A stretch of DNA of 64,000 nt from Tabrizicola soli (GTDB lineage Bacteria > Pseudomonadota > Alphaproteobacteria > Rhodobacterales > Rhodobacteraceae), in assembly GCF_015999335.1 (NCBI RefSeq), contig NZ_JAEACP010000014.1, positions 81,163 through 145,162 of the forward strand, in the 5' to 3' direction. The notes below the pieces were generated by a model. The model had not been told where the DNA came from. It made no database searches and saw only the letters and a list, made by a program, of their open reading frames with translations. A program made the translations under genes and the position numbers. Shown here piece by piece: positions 46,174 through 54,701 of this stretch (its first letter is position 1; every line of letters begins with the position of its first letter).

Positions 46174-46773
46174 ATGCGCGCGACGTTCCGAAACGCCAGC
46201 CCGGCCCGGATGCTGCGGGAGGAGAGGGGCGCCGTCCTGATCGAATTCCTGTTCTTCTTTCCCCTGCTGATCTGGGTCCTGATCGCGATGGTCGTGTTCT
46301 GGGACGTGTTCCGCACCATCAACACCGCCCAGAAGGCCGCCTATTCGGTCTCGGACCTGATCTCGCGGCAAGAGGACAACCTGACCCCCGCCTTCGTGGA
46401 CGGGATGCAGGAGGTCATGGACTATCTTATGCTGAACAGCGGCCAGAACGCCCGGATCCGCATCACCAGCCTCTATTACGACGAGGTCCAGGACAAGTAC
46501 GTCCGGATCTTCTCGGTCTCGCCCTACGGCAGGATGGACCCCTACGAGGAGGCCGAGCTGCAACCGCTCGAGGACCGGATCCCGGTGATGAACAACAAGG
46601 ATTCGGTGGTGATCGTCGAGACCGCGGTCGATTACGCCCCGCCCTTCGACACCGGCATCTTCAACTTCTCCCGGGCGCTCGGCCCGCAGGTCTTTACCGA
46701 ATTCGTGGTGACACAGCCGCGTTTCCGCAAGATGATCTGCCTCGAGACCCCCGGCTGCCCGGTCGGGATCTAG
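46174..46773 (+). CDS. TadE-like protein, second of pair
   Basis: A 199-residue protein. The TadE-type anchor is REERGAVLIEFLFFFPLLIWVLIAMV (residues 15-40). The remaining 150 residues form a soluble domain ending FRKMICLETPGCPVGI. It follows the preceding TadE gene by 1 bp. With the VWA protein it probably forms one cell-surface module. Similar anchors but little similarity outside them to its neighbour. Confidence 0.85.
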   Translation: MRATFRNASPARMLREERGAVLIEFLFFFPLLIWVLIAMVVFWDVFRTINTAQKAAYSVSDLISRQEDNLTPAFVDGMQEVMDYLMLNSGQNARIRITSLYYDEVQDKYVRIFSVSPYGRMDPYEEAELQPLEDRIPVMNNKDSVVIVETAVDYAPPFDTGIFNFSRALGPQVFTEFVVTQPRFRKMICLETPGCPVGI

Positions 46774-46800
46774 GCCGCAAGGCCAGGACCCGAGGAAACC

Positions 46801-46965
46801 ATGACCCACGCCCGCCCGCTGCTGCCCCGCCTCGCCGCCGCATCGCTTGCCCTGGCGTTGGCGGGCTGCGCCGGACCGCGCCCCGATGCCCCCGCGGCAT
46901 ATCCCCGGCTCTTGCCGATGGACGAGATCCTGGCCGAGGCCGGGGTCGCGCCGCGCCCCCCCTAG
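46801..46965 (+). CDS. Small outer-membrane lipoprotein
   Basis: A 54-residue product, MTHARPLLPRLAAASLALAL then AGCAG, with a clear lipobox LAGC (Cys24). After the Cys comes a short Pro/Ala stretch and the conserved-looking YPRLLPMDEILA block, seen in other small alphaproteobacterial lipoproteins. GAGGAAACC precedes the ATG. It is downstream of the TadE pair by 27 bp and may belong to that unit. Too short for a confident family call. Confidence 0.72.
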   Translation: MTHARPLLPRLAAASLALALAGCAGPRPDAPAAYPRLLPMDEILAEAGVAPRPP

Positions 46966-47030
46966 CATTGCACCCCGGCCGGGTTCCGGCTACAGACATC
47001 CAGCCTGTTCCAAAGCCCGAGGTTCCGCCC

Positions 47031-48326
47031 ATGTCCGCCCCCCTGCGTCTTGGTCTTGCCGGCCTTGGAACCGTCGGAATCGGCGTGGTGAAGATCGTCC
47101 AGGCCCAGGCCGGGCTGATCGCCGCCCGCGCCGGCCGCCCGGTGGCGATCACCGCCGTCTCGGCGCGCGATCCGCAGAAGAACCGCGATGCCGACCTCTC
47201 CGCCTATGCCTGGGAAACCGATCCCGTCGCCCTCGCCCGGCGCGAGGACGTGGACGTCTTCGTCGAGGTGATGGGTGGCCACGAAGGCCCCGCCCGGCTT
47301 GCGACCGAGGCCGCGATCGCCGCGGGCAAGGATGTCGTCACCGCCAACAAGGCGCTGCTCGCCCACCACGGCCAGGCCCTTGCCGAGGCGGCCGAGGCGA
47401 AGGGCCGCCTGATCCGCTTCGAGGCCGCCGTCGCCGGCGGCATCCCCGTCATCAAGGCCCTGACCGAGGGGCTGGCCGCCAACCGCATCAAGCGGGTGAT
47501 GGGGGTGATGAACGGCACCTGCAACTATATCCTGACCCGGATGCAATCCGCCGGCCTGCCCTATGACGCCGTGTTCGAGGAGGCGCGGCAGCTCGGCTAT
47601 CTCGAGGCCGACCCGAACCTCGACGTCGGCGGAATCGACGCGGGCCACAAGCTCTCCCTCCTCTCCGCCATCGCCTTCGGCACCCGGGTCTCCTTCGACG
47701 CGGTCGAGCTGGAGGGGATCGGCAATGTCTCGATCGACGACATCCGCCTGGCCGAGGACATGGGCTACCGGATCAAGCTTCTGGGCGTCGCACAGCTGAC
47801 CGGCCGCGGGCTGGAGCAGCGGATGACCCCCTGCCTCGTCCCCGCCGACAGCCCGCTCGGGCAGCTTCAGGGCGGCACCAACATGGTCGTGCTGGAAGGC
47901 GATTCCGTCGGCCAGATCGTCCTGCGCGGCCCCGGCGCCGGCATGGGGCCGACCGCCTCGGCCGTGATGGCCGACGTGATCGACATCGCCCGCGGCCTGC
48001 GCCTGCCGACCTTCGGCATCCCCGCGACCGCTTTGGCCCAGCCGGTTCCCGCCAGCTCGGCCACGCCCGCGCCCTATTACCTGCGGATGACGCTTCTCGA
48101 CAAACCCGGCGCGCTGGCCAAGATCGCCACCTGCCTCGGCGAGGCCGGGATCTCCATCGACCAGATGCGCCAGCTGCACCGCCCCGGCGACCGGGCCGAG
48201 GATGCCGTCGTGCTGATCGTCACCCACAAGGCCGCCCCCGCCGACGTGGCCCATGCCACCGGCCGCTTCGCCGCGACCGGCGTCCTTGTCGGCCAGCCCG
48301 TCGCGATCCGGATCGAGGAAGTCTGA
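47031..48326 (+). CDS. hom: Homoserine dehydrogenase
   Basis: NAD(P)-dependent enzyme of 431 residues in the aspartate pathway to threonine and methionine. MSAPLRLGLAGLGTVGIGVV holds the nucleotide-binding motif, followed by DVVTANKALLAHHG and the catalytic region GIDAGHKLSLLSAIAFG, and a C-terminal ACT domain (YYLRMTLLDKPGALAKIA) that responds to threonine. ATG 47031 gives the normal start. It stands between the lipoprotein and glpX on the same strand. Confidence 0.96.
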   Translation: MSAPLRLGLAGLGTVGIGVVKIVQAQAGLIAARAGRPVAITAVSARDPQKNRDADLSAYAWETDPVALARREDVDVFVEVMGGHEGPARLATEAAIAAGKDVVTANKALLAHHGQALAEAAEAKGRLIRFEAAVAGGIPVIKALTEGLAANRIKRVMGVMNGTCNYILTRMQSAGLPYDAVFEEARQLGYLEADPNLDVGGIDAGHKLSLLSAIAFGTRVSFDAVELEGIGNVSIDDIRLAEDMGYRIKLLGVAQLTGRGLEQRMTPCLVPADSPLGQLQGGTNMVVLEGDSVGQIVLRGPGAGMGPTASAVMADVIDIARGLRLPTFGIPATALAQPVPASSATPAPYYLRMTLLDKPGALAKIATCLGEAGISIDQMRQLHRPGDRAEDAVVLIVTHKAAPADVAHATGRFAATGVLVGQPVAIRIEEV

Positions 48327-48395
48327 CGCCGTTAGCGTCAGCAGCCTTGCCGCCCCGCATCGCCCCGGCTACACGGAAGGAAAATGGAGGGGCGC

Positions 48396-49361
48396 ATGTC
48401 CGAAATCTCGCAATTCCAGGACCGGCTCCTCAGCCTGGGTCTCGGCCGGGTCTCCGAGGCCGCCGCCCTCGCCTCGGCCCGGCTGATCGGCCGCGGCGAC
48501 GAAAAGGCCGCCGACCAGGCCGCGGTAAACGCCATGCGCGACCAGCTGAACATGCTGGACATCAAGGGCGTCGTCGTCATCGGCGAGGGCGAGCGCGACG
48601 AGGCCCCGATGCTCTATATCGGCGAGGAGGTCGGCTCGGGCGAGGGGCCGGAGGTCGACATCGCCCTCGACCCGCTGGAAGGCACCACGCTGACCGCCAA
48701 GGACATGCCGAACGCGCTGACCGTGATCGCCATGGCCCCGCGCGGCACTCTCCTGCATGCCCCCGACGTCTATATGGAGAAACTGGCGATCGGCCCCGGC
48801 TACAAGTCGGGCACCGTCACCATGGCCATGTCGCCCTCCGAACGCGTCTCGGCGCTGGCCGCCGCCAAGGGCTGCTCGACGCAGGACATCACCGTCTGCA
48901 TCCTCGACCGTCCCCGGCACGAGGAGCTGATCGCCGAGGTCCGCTCCACCGGCGCCGCGATCCGGCTGATCACCGACGGCGACGTCGCCGGCGTCATGCA
49001 CTGCGCCGAGCCCGAGATCACCGGCATCGACATGTACATGGGCTCGGGCGGCGCGCCGGAAGGCGTCCTCGCCGCCGCCGCGCTGAAATGCATGGGCGGG
49101 CAGTTCTTCGGCAAGCTCCTGTTCCGCAACGAGGACGAGCGCGCCCGCGCCCGCAAGGCCGGCATCACCAACTTCGACCGCGTCTATACCCGTGACGACC
49201 TGGTGCGCTCGGACGTGATCTTCTCGGCCACCGGGGTGACGAACGGCTCGCTTCTCGCCGGCATCAAGCGCGAACCCGGCTGGGTCACGCTGGAAACCAT
49301 CCTGATGCGCTCCAAGACCGGCTCGGTCCGCCGGATGATCTACCGCACCCCGGTGCGCTGA
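48396..49361 (+). CDS. glpX: Class II fructose-1,6-bisphosphatase
   Basis: Gluconeogenic phosphatase of 321 residues. ASARLIGRGDEKAADQAAV, the metal site VVIGEGERDEAPMLYIGEEVG and the second acidic block DIALDPLEGTTLTAKD are diagnostic of GlpX. A strong GGAGGGG site is 6 bp before the ATG at 48396. It follows hom by 69 bp. In phototrophic relatives this enzyme also serves the Calvin cycle, but no other Calvin gene is seen here. Confidence 0.96.
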   Translation: MSEISQFQDRLLSLGLGRVSEAAALASARLIGRGDEKAADQAAVNAMRDQLNMLDIKGVVVIGEGERDEAPMLYIGEEVGSGEGPEVDIALDPLEGTTLTAKDMPNALTVIAMAPRGTLLHAPDVYMEKLAIGPGYKSGTVTMAMSPSERVSALAAAKGCSTQDITVCILDRPRHEELIAEVRSTGAAIRLITDGDVAGVMHCAEPEITGIDMYMGSGGAPEGVLAAAALKCMGGQFFGKLLFRNEDERARARKAGITNFDRVYTRDDLVRSDVIFSATGVTNGSLLAGIKREPGWVTLETILMRSKTGSVRRMIYRTPVR

Positions 49362-50276
49362 TCAGTCGGCCTGCAGGTCGGGCTCGGCCCTCGCCTTCGT
49401 GGCCAGGAAGGTCACGAAGGTCCTGACCCGGCCCGCGATCTGCCGGTTGTCGGGATAGACCGCATGCAGCGGCACCGGCCGGCCCTGCCAGCCGGTCAGG
49501 ATCGGCACCAGACGCCCCTCGCGCAGGTCGTGCCCGATGATGAAGGCCGGCAACTGCACCACCCCCGCCCCCTCCAGCGCCGCCGCCCGCAAGGCCCAGC
49601 CGTCCGACAGCTCCAGCCGGGGCGAGACCGGGACATCCACCCGCTCCTCGCCGCGCAGGAAGCTCCAGCTCCGCCCCTGCCGCAGGGCCGCGAAATGCAG
49701 CAGGTCGTGCTCCACCAGGTCCATCGGCACCTGCGGCGTGCCCCGCCGCTCCAGGTAGTCGGCCCGGGCGCAGGTGAACAGCCGTGACCGCCCCAGCGCC
49801 CGGGTGACCAGGTTGGCCTCCACCGCCAGCGTGCCCCGGATCGCCAGGTCGAACCGGCTTTCGATCAGGTTCCGCGGCGCGTTCGACAGTTCCATCGCGA
49901 TCGAGATCCCTGGATGCCGCTGCAGGAACTCCGCCACCCAGGGGATCAGGAAGCGCATCGCCAGGTCCGGTGGTGCCGTCACCCGCAGCTGTCCCTCCGG
50001 CGCGGTCTGTTCCGCCCGCGCCGCGCGCTCGGCCTCGACCATCCGTCCCGGCAGGTCGGCGAGCCGCGCGCGATAGGCCTCTCCGGCCGGGGTCAGCCGG
50101 ACGCTCCGCGTCGAGCGATGCAGAAGCCGCACCCCCAGCCGCGCCTCCAGTTCCGCCACCTGCGCACTGACGGTGGCCCGGCTCAGCCCCAGCGCGGCGG
50201 CCCCGGCGGTAAAGCTCTCATGCTCCGCCACCGCCAGGAAGGCAGCCAACCCATGCATGGGATCAACCGTTTTCAT
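49362..50276 (-). CDS. LysR-type transcriptional regulator
   Basis: A 304-residue regulator with N-terminal winged helix-turn-helix (FLAVAEHESFTAGAAALGLSRATVSAQVAELE) and effector domain beginning GQLRVTAPPDLAMRF. The AIRGTLAV and VQLPAFIIGHDL segments are typical of the group near AaeR/DhcR that controls small aromatic or quinone genes. It diverges from a cupin gene across 119 bp containing an imperfect dyad, so that gene is its best candidate target. Confidence 0.92.
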   Translation of the reverse strand: MKTVDPMHGLAAFLAVAEHESFTAGAAALGLSRATVSAQVAELEARLGVRLLHRSTRSVRLTPAGEAYRARLADLPGRMVEAERAARAEQTAPEGQLRVTAPPDLAMRFLIPWVAEFLQRHPGISIAMELSNAPRNLIESRFDLAIRGTLAVEANLVTRALGRSRLFTCARADYLERRGTPQVPMDLVEHDLLHFAALRQGRSWSFLRGEERVDVPVSPRLELSDGWALRAAALEGAGVVQLPAFIIGHDLREGRLVPILTGWQGRPVPLHAVYPDNRQIAGRVRTFVTFLATKARAEPDLQAD

Positions 50277-50302
50277 CTGTCAGGTTATCCAGACAATCCT
50301 GC

Positions 50303-50332
50303 AAGGTGCGGGGGATTTATCCCTGCGACCTT
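50303..50332. promoter_or_regulatory. Imperfect dyad in the LysR-cupin divergent region
   Basis: AAGGTGCGGGGGAT and ATCCCTGCGACCTT, arms matching at 10 of 14 positions around a 2-bp centre. Placed between divergent starts, as LysR operators usually are, but the T-N11-A core is not clear. Confidence 0.35.
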
Positions 50333-50395
50333 TTGCCACTATACCGCGTGCACGCAAACAATTTTGCAAGCGCGTTTTTGATCAGGAGACTTTGA

Positions 50396-50854
50396 ATGAC
50401 CAGCTTTGACAAGGCTGCCTTTTCCCTTCCCGGCTGCGGGGCCGAAGCCTTCGCCTTCGGACGCCACATCGTCCGCATTACCGCGGACCAGACCGGAGGG
50501 AGCCTCGGCTGCTTCGAGGCCGAGGTTCCCCCTGGCGAAGGACCGCCTTTTCATATCCATGAAAAGGAAGAGGAATTCTTCCGCATCCTCGAAGGCCGCT
50601 TCGCCTTCTGGTGCAATGGCGAGCGGGTGGACCTGACCGAGGGCGGGGTCCTCTGCGTGCCGCGCGGCGCGGTGCACCGCTTCCAGAACATCGGCCATTC
50701 CATCGGCCGGATGATGGTGGTGATGACCCCCGGCGGGTTCGAGGGCTTCTTCCCCGCCATGGCCGCGGCAACCGATCCCTCGCCCGAGGAGATTTGCCAG
50801 ATGGCCGCGCGCTTCAACCTGCGCTTCGTCTTCGACGCGGCCGAGGCCGCCTGA
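50396..50854 (+). CDS. Cupin domain protein
   Basis: A 152-residue single-domain cupin. Metal motif 1 is GPPFHIHEKEEEFFRILEG (residues 50-68) and motif 2 is LCVPRGAVHRFQNIG. The metal ligands His, His, Glu and the later His are all present. It resembles quercetinase-type or small oxygenase-like cupins, but the substrate cannot be told. AGGAG is 7 bp before the ATG. Likely controlled by the divergent LysR gene. A c-type cytochrome follows. Confidence 0.85.
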   Translation: MTSFDKAAFSLPGCGAEAFAFGRHIVRITADQTGGSLGCFEAEVPPGEGPPFHIHEKEEEFFRILEGRFAFWCNGERVDLTEGGVLCVPRGAVHRFQNIGHSIGRMMVVMTPGGFEGFFPAMAAATDPSPEEICQMAARFNLRFVFDAAEAA

Positions 50855-50916
50855 CCGAAACCCGCCGACCGGGCCCGGCCCGGGCGCCGCTTCCTCCTCC
50901 GACACAGGTATTTTCG

Positions 50917-51399
50917 ATGACCCGTCCGCTTCTTCCGACCCTCTTCGCCGCCGCCCTCCTCGCCACCCCGGCCCTCGCCGTCGATGCCGAGCGCGGCCGC
51001 TATCTCGTGGCCATCATCGGCTGCAACGATTGCCACACCCCCGGCCACTTCCTCGGCAAGCCCGACATGGAGCGATTCCTCGGCGGCTCGGACGTCGGCT
51101 TCGAGATCCCGGGCCTCGGGGTCTTCCACGGCCCGAACCTCACCCCGGACGAGGAAACCGGCCTCGGCAGCTGGAGCGAGGCCGAGATCGCCACCGCGAT
51201 CCGCACCGGCGTCCGCCCGGACGGGCGCCACCTGTCGCCGGCGATGCCCTGGATGGGCTATGCCGCCCTCACCGAAGACGACGCGCTCTCCATCGCCGCC
51301 TGGCTCAAGACGCTTGCCCCGATCTCGAACGCCGTCCCCGGCCCCTTCGGCCCAGGCGAGGCTTCGGGCGGTTTCGTGATGAAGGTCGTCGCCCCCTGA
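50917..51399 (+). CDS. Monohaem c-type cytochrome
   Basis: A 160-residue exported protein. A signal peptide (residues 1-20, cleavage near ALA-VD) precedes a single haem site AIIGCNDCHTPG (CxxCH). The methionine ligand is probably in MPWMGYAALTEDD. This order is that of the small cytochrome c subunits found with dehydrogenases of the alcohol/aldehyde type. No dehydrogenase is adjacent, so the electron donor is unknown. It follows the cupin gene by 62 bp. Confidence 0.9.
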   Translation: MTRPLLPTLFAAALLATPALAVDAERGRYLVAIIGCNDCHTPGHFLGKPDMERFLGGSDVGFEIPGLGVFHGPNLTPDEETGLGSWSEAEIATAIRTGVRPDGRHLSPAMPWMGYAALTEDDALSIAAWLKTLAPISNAVPGPFGPGEASGGFVMKVVAP

Positions 51400-51420
51400 C
51401 CCGCCCCCCGCGCAACGACA

Positions 51421-51460
51421 GCCCCGAAGCGCCTGCCCGGCCTTCGGGGCCTGCGCTTTT
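51421..51460 (+). terminator. Intrinsic terminator after the cytochrome c gene
   Basis: Stem GCCCCGAAG (51421-51429) and CTTCGGGGC (51442-51450), 12-base loop, followed by CTGCGCTTTT. Confidence 0.78.
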
Positions 51461-51487
51461 GCCGAATACTCCCACCGGAGGCTCCGA
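51456..51487 (+). repeat. Dispersed motif, copy 3
   Basis: CTTTTGCCGAATACTCCCAC continuing CGGAGGCTCCGA; shares its core with the copies at 33281 and 38531. Overlaps the end of the cytochrome terminator. Confidence 0.5.
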
Positions 51488-51564
51488 CGCCAAAACCCGC
51501 CCAACGCCTCCGCGCCCGGTGCTGCAACCTTGCATCCCGCACCACCCTTCCGCCTCGCGCAAGC

Positions 51565-51592
51565 GTAGGGTGGGCAATATTGCCCACCCTAC
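51565..51592. repeat. 28-bp perfect palindrome with GTAG/CTAC ends
   Basis: Each half is GTAGGGTGGGCAAT or its complement, with no loop. Ends in GTAG/CTAC as do the REP-like elements at 22780 and 23006. This sequence is familiar as an abundant intergenic repeat in many proteobacterial genomes. Confidence 0.8.
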
Positions 51593-51702
51593 TCCCGAAA
51601 CCACCCTGACACGTCCCGAACACCCCCGACCCCGCTCACCTCCCGGCGTGGCCGCCCCACTCCCCCCTTGCATGGGCCCCGCCTTTGCGGCACCCCTGCC
51701 CC

Positions 51703-53442
51703 ATGACCGCCTTTCTCTCCGTCGAGATCTCCCTCACCGGCCGCCGCTGGGTCGGCCCCGACCCCGCCGCCGACCGCCTGGCCGAGGGGATGGCGCAAGC
51801 GACCCGCCTGCCCCTGCCGCTCTGCCGGATCCTCGCCAGCCGCGGCATCCTCCCCGAGGCCGCGCCCGCCTTCCTCGCCCCGGCGCTCCGCGACCTCCTG
51901 CCCGACCCCCTCACCCTGAAGGACATGGCCCCGGCCGCCGACCGCCTCCTGCGGGCCGTCGCCCGCCGCGACCGGATCGCCGTCTTCGCCGATTACGACG
52001 TCGACGGCGGCGCCTCGGCCGCCCTCCTCCTGACCTGGCTGCGCGCCTTCGGGATCCGGGCCACGCTCTACATCCCCGACCGCATCGACGAGGGCTACGG
52101 CCCGAACGTCCCCGCGATGGCCCGCCTCGCCGCCGCCCACGACCTGATCCTCTGCGTCGACTGCGGCACCCTCAGCCACGAGCCGATCGCGGCCGCGAAA
52201 GGGGCGGACGTGGTCATCCTCGACCACCACCTCGCGCTCGAGACCCTGCCCGAGGCGCTGGCCGTCGTGAACCCGAACCGCCAGGACGAGGATGGCAGCC
52301 TCGCCCATCTCTGCGCCGCCGGCGTGGTCTTCCTCCTCCTGGTCGAGGCCAACCGCCGGCTCAAGCAGCAGGGCCAGCAGGGCCCCGACCTCATGGCGCT
52401 CCTCGACCTCGTGGCGCTCGCCACCGTCGCCGATGTCGCGCCCCTGACCGGGGTCAACCGCGCCTTCGTCCGCCAGGGCCTGAAGGTCATGGCCCGCCGC
52501 GACCGCCCCGGCCTGCGGGCGCTCGCCGACGTCGCCCGCATGGACCAGGCCCCCACCGCCCATGCCCTGGGCTTCCTCCTCGGCCCCCGGGTCAATGCGG
52601 GCGGGCGCATCGGCCAGGCCGATCTCGGCGCGCGTCTTCTCGCCACCGACGACGCGATGGAGGCCGCGCGCCTCGCCGCGCATCTCGACCAGCTGAACAC
52701 CGACCGCCGCAGCATCACCGAAGCCGTGCGCGAGGAAGCCCTGGCCCAGGCCGAGGCGCGCGGCCTCACCGGCCCCCTGGTCTGGGCCGCGGCCGAGGGC
52801 TGGCATCCCGGCGTCGTCGGCATCGTCGCGGCCCGGCTGAAGGAGGCGACGAACCGTCCCGCCGTGGTGATCGGCTTCGAGGGCGAGGCGGGCAAGGGCT
52901 CCGCCCGCTCGGTTCCCGGCGTCGACCTTGGCGCCGCGATCCAGCGCCTGGCGGCCGAGGGGCTGATCCAGAAGGGCGGCGGGCACAGGATGGCGGCGGG
53001 CCTGTCCCTCGGCCGGTCGCAACTGGAACCCGCGATGGACCGGCTGGGCGAGCTTCTGGCCCGCCAGGGCGCGGGTGCGGCCGGACCGCAGGACCTGCGG
53101 ATCGACAGCCTGCTGACCCCCACCGCCGCCACCGTGGCGCTGCTGGAGGAGATCGAGAACGCCGGCCCCTTCGGCGCCTCGGCTCCCGCCCCGCGCTTCG
53201 CCTTCGCCAATGTCGCGGTCAACACCCGCCGGGTGGGCGAAAGCCACCTGAAGCTCGGCCTCTCGGACGGCGCGGGCCCCACGCTGGACGCCATCGCCTT
53301 CGGGGCCTTCGACGGGCCGCTCGGCGCCGCGCTGGAAAACGCGGGCCACCGCCGCTTCCATCTGGCGGGCAAGCTGGAGCTGAACCACTGGAACGGCCGC
53401 AGCCGGGTGCAGTTGCGGCTGGACGATGCGGCCCCGGCTTAG
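51703..53442 (+). CDS. recJ: Single-stranded-DNA-specific exonuclease RecJ
   Basis: 5'-3' exonuclease of 579 residues for recombination and mismatch repair. Motifs: FADYDVDGGASAALL (motif I), CVDCGTLSHEP (motif II), VILDHHLALE (DHH, motif III), and GGRIGQADLGARLL-type sequence in the DHHA1 domain (MAAGLSLGRSQLEP with GGGHRMAAG). Length matches the family. ATG 51703 is chosen; an in-frame TTG 18 bp upstream is unlikely. A tRNA gene follows about 60 bp downstream. Confidence 0.96.
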   Translation: MTAFLSVEISLTGRRWVGPDPAADRLAEGMAQATRLPLPLCRILASRGILPEAAPAFLAPALRDLLPDPLTLKDMAPAADRLLRAVARRDRIAVFADYDVDGGASAALLLTWLRAFGIRATLYIPDRIDEGYGPNVPAMARLAAAHDLILCVDCGTLSHEPIAAAKGADVVILDHHLALETLPEALAVVNPNRQDEDGSLAHLCAAGVVFLLLVEANRRLKQQGQQGPDLMALLDLVALATVADVAPLTGVNRAFVRQGLKVMARRDRPGLRALADVARMDQAPTAHALGFLLGPRVNAGGRIGQADLGARLLATDDAMEAARLAAHLDQLNTDRRSITEAVREEALAQAEARGLTGPLVWAAAEGWHPGVVGIVAARLKEATNRPAVVIGFEGEAGKGSARSVPGVDLGAAIQRLAAEGLIQKGGGHRMAAGLSLGRSQLEPAMDRLGELLARQGAGAAGPQDLRIDSLLTPTAATVALLEEIENAGPFGASAPAPRFAFANVAVNTRRVGESHLKLGLSDGAGPTLDAIAFGAFDGPLGAALENAGHRRFHLAGKLELNHWNGRSRVQLRLDDAAPA

Positions 53443-53503
53443 GGCGCATTTTTCCTCTTGCAGAAGCCTTGCGCAGATTCTAGACACCGCGCACCGACAG
53501 CGT

Positions 53504-53578
53504 GGCCCGTTCGTCTATCGGTTAGGACACCAGGTTTTCAACCTGGGAAGAGGGGTTCGACTCCCCTACGGGCTGCCA
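53504..53578 (+). tRNA. tRNA-Glu (TTC), copy 1
   Basis: Acceptor stem GGCCCGT pairs with ACGGGCT (G-T at the end). The anticodon arm CAGGT-TTTCAAC-CTGG carries TTC, and GGTTCGACTCC forms the T arm. CCA is encoded. Identical to the copy at 54539. Confidence 0.97.
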
Positions 53579-53695
53579 CTTCACCCCGTCACCTCACCAA
53601 GATGTCAGACGCCGGCAGCGATCCCCGCAGGGGGCGGCTTGATTATGGCTGTCTTCTCAATATGCTGCGTCAAATCTCTCTTACGGGTGCCTGAC

Positions 53696-54496
53696 GTGAT
53701 CCTTCTCCGCCGCCTTTCCGCCACCGCCCTTTTCCTTGCCCTGCCCATGGCCGCCCAGGCCGCCGGCTGCAGCGATACCGGCGGCAAGTATGAATCCTGG
53801 AAGGCCGAGATGGCCGCCGAGGCCCAGGCCGAGGGCGTCGGCAGGCGCGGGATCGAGGCGCTGATGGCGACCTCCTATTCCAAGGCCACCATCGGGGCGG
53901 ACCGGAACCAGAAAAGCTTCAAGTACAGCCTGGAGAAGTTCCTGCAGGTGCGCGGCGCCGACACCATCGTCAGCCAGGGCCGCGGCCGCAAGGCGAAGAA
54001 CCCGGACTTCTACGCCAGCCTCGAAGCCGCCTACGGCGTGCCCGCCGGGGTGCTGATCGCGATCCACGGGATGGAGACCGGCTTCGGCGGCTTCATGGGC
54101 GACACCAATGTCGTCTCGGCCATCGCCACGCTGACCTACGACTGCCGCCGCTCGGACTTCTTCCGCCCGCATCTGATCGGCGCGCTGAAGATGGTCGACG
54201 CGGGCATGATCTCGCCCCGGACGGTGGGGGCCAAGCATGGCGAGCTCGGCCATACCCAGTTCCTGCCCGGCAACGCCTATGCCTATGGCGTGGACGGCAA
54301 CGGCGACGGGCAGATCGACCTTTACAACCAGGCCGACGCGCTGGCCACGACCGCCAACTACCTGCGCAAGAAGGGCTGGAAGCCCGGCAAGGGCTATCAG
54401 GAGGGCGAGCCGAACTTTGCCGTGATCAAGGAATGGAACGCGGCCAAGGTCTATCAGCAGGCCATCGCGATCATGGCGGCAAAGATCGACCGCTGA
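53696..54496 (+). CDS. Lytic murein transglycosylase (MltB-like)
   Basis: A 266-residue periplasmic muramidase-like enzyme. A GTG start gives a signal peptide VILLRRLSATALFLALP through AQAAG, followed by AIHGMETGFGGFMGDTNV (catalytic Glu in METGFG) and the conserved GHTQFLPGNAYAYGVDGNGDG and NYLRKKGWK blocks of the soluble lytic transglycosylase B group. An in-frame ATG at 53645 is possible and would lengthen the leader. It lies between two identical tRNA-Glu genes. Confidence 0.9.
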   Translation: MILLRRLSATALFLALPMAAQAAGCSDTGGKYESWKAEMAAEAQAEGVGRRGIEALMATSYSKATIGADRNQKSFKYSLEKFLQVRGADTIVSQGRGRKAKNPDFYASLEAAYGVPAGVLIAIHGMETGFGGFMGDTNVVSAIATLTYDCRRSDFFRPHLIGALKMVDAGMISPRTVGAKHGELGHTQFLPGNAYAYGVDGNGDGQIDLYNQADALATTANYLRKKGWKPGKGYQEGEPNFAVIKEWNAAKVYQQAIAIMAAKIDR

Positions 54497-54538
54497 CCCC
54501 TTGCGTCCGCCCGCGCGGCCCTGTAGACGGCTGCAAGT

Positions 54539-54613
54539 GGCCCGTTCGTCTATCGGTTAGGACACCAGGTTTTCAACCTGGGAAGAGGGGTTCGACTCCC
54601 CTACGGGCTGCCA
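54539..54613 (+). tRNA. tRNA-Glu (TTC), copy 2
   Basis: Identical over all 75 bases to the copy at 53504, including encoded CCA, 1035 bp downstream. Same anticodon TTC. Confidence 0.97.
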
Positions 54614-54701
54614 CTTCCGTTGCAACCGGCAAACACGCATTTGACTGGCTTTGGCCGGGCGGATCGGCTTCATGGGGGAAGTCCCTGCGACCGGAGCCAT
54701 C

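Larger units (their letters stand above)
51400..51702. other. 303-bp region with terminator and palindromic elements
   Basis: Between the cytochrome c and recJ genes. It holds a terminator, one copy of the dispersed motif at 51456 and a 28-bp perfect palindrome, listed separately. No gene was recognised in the remaining C-rich sequence. Confidence 0.7.

Noticed and set aside
51258..51623. Minus-strand open frame of 121 residues downstream of the cytochrome gene
   Set aside because: Antisense to the cytochrome end and through a terminator and palindrome; Arg/Gly-rich, no ribosome site.
53504..54613. Integrative element between tRNA copies as att sites
   Set aside because: No integrase or mobile genes lie between them, only a transglycosylase, and both copies are full tRNA genes.
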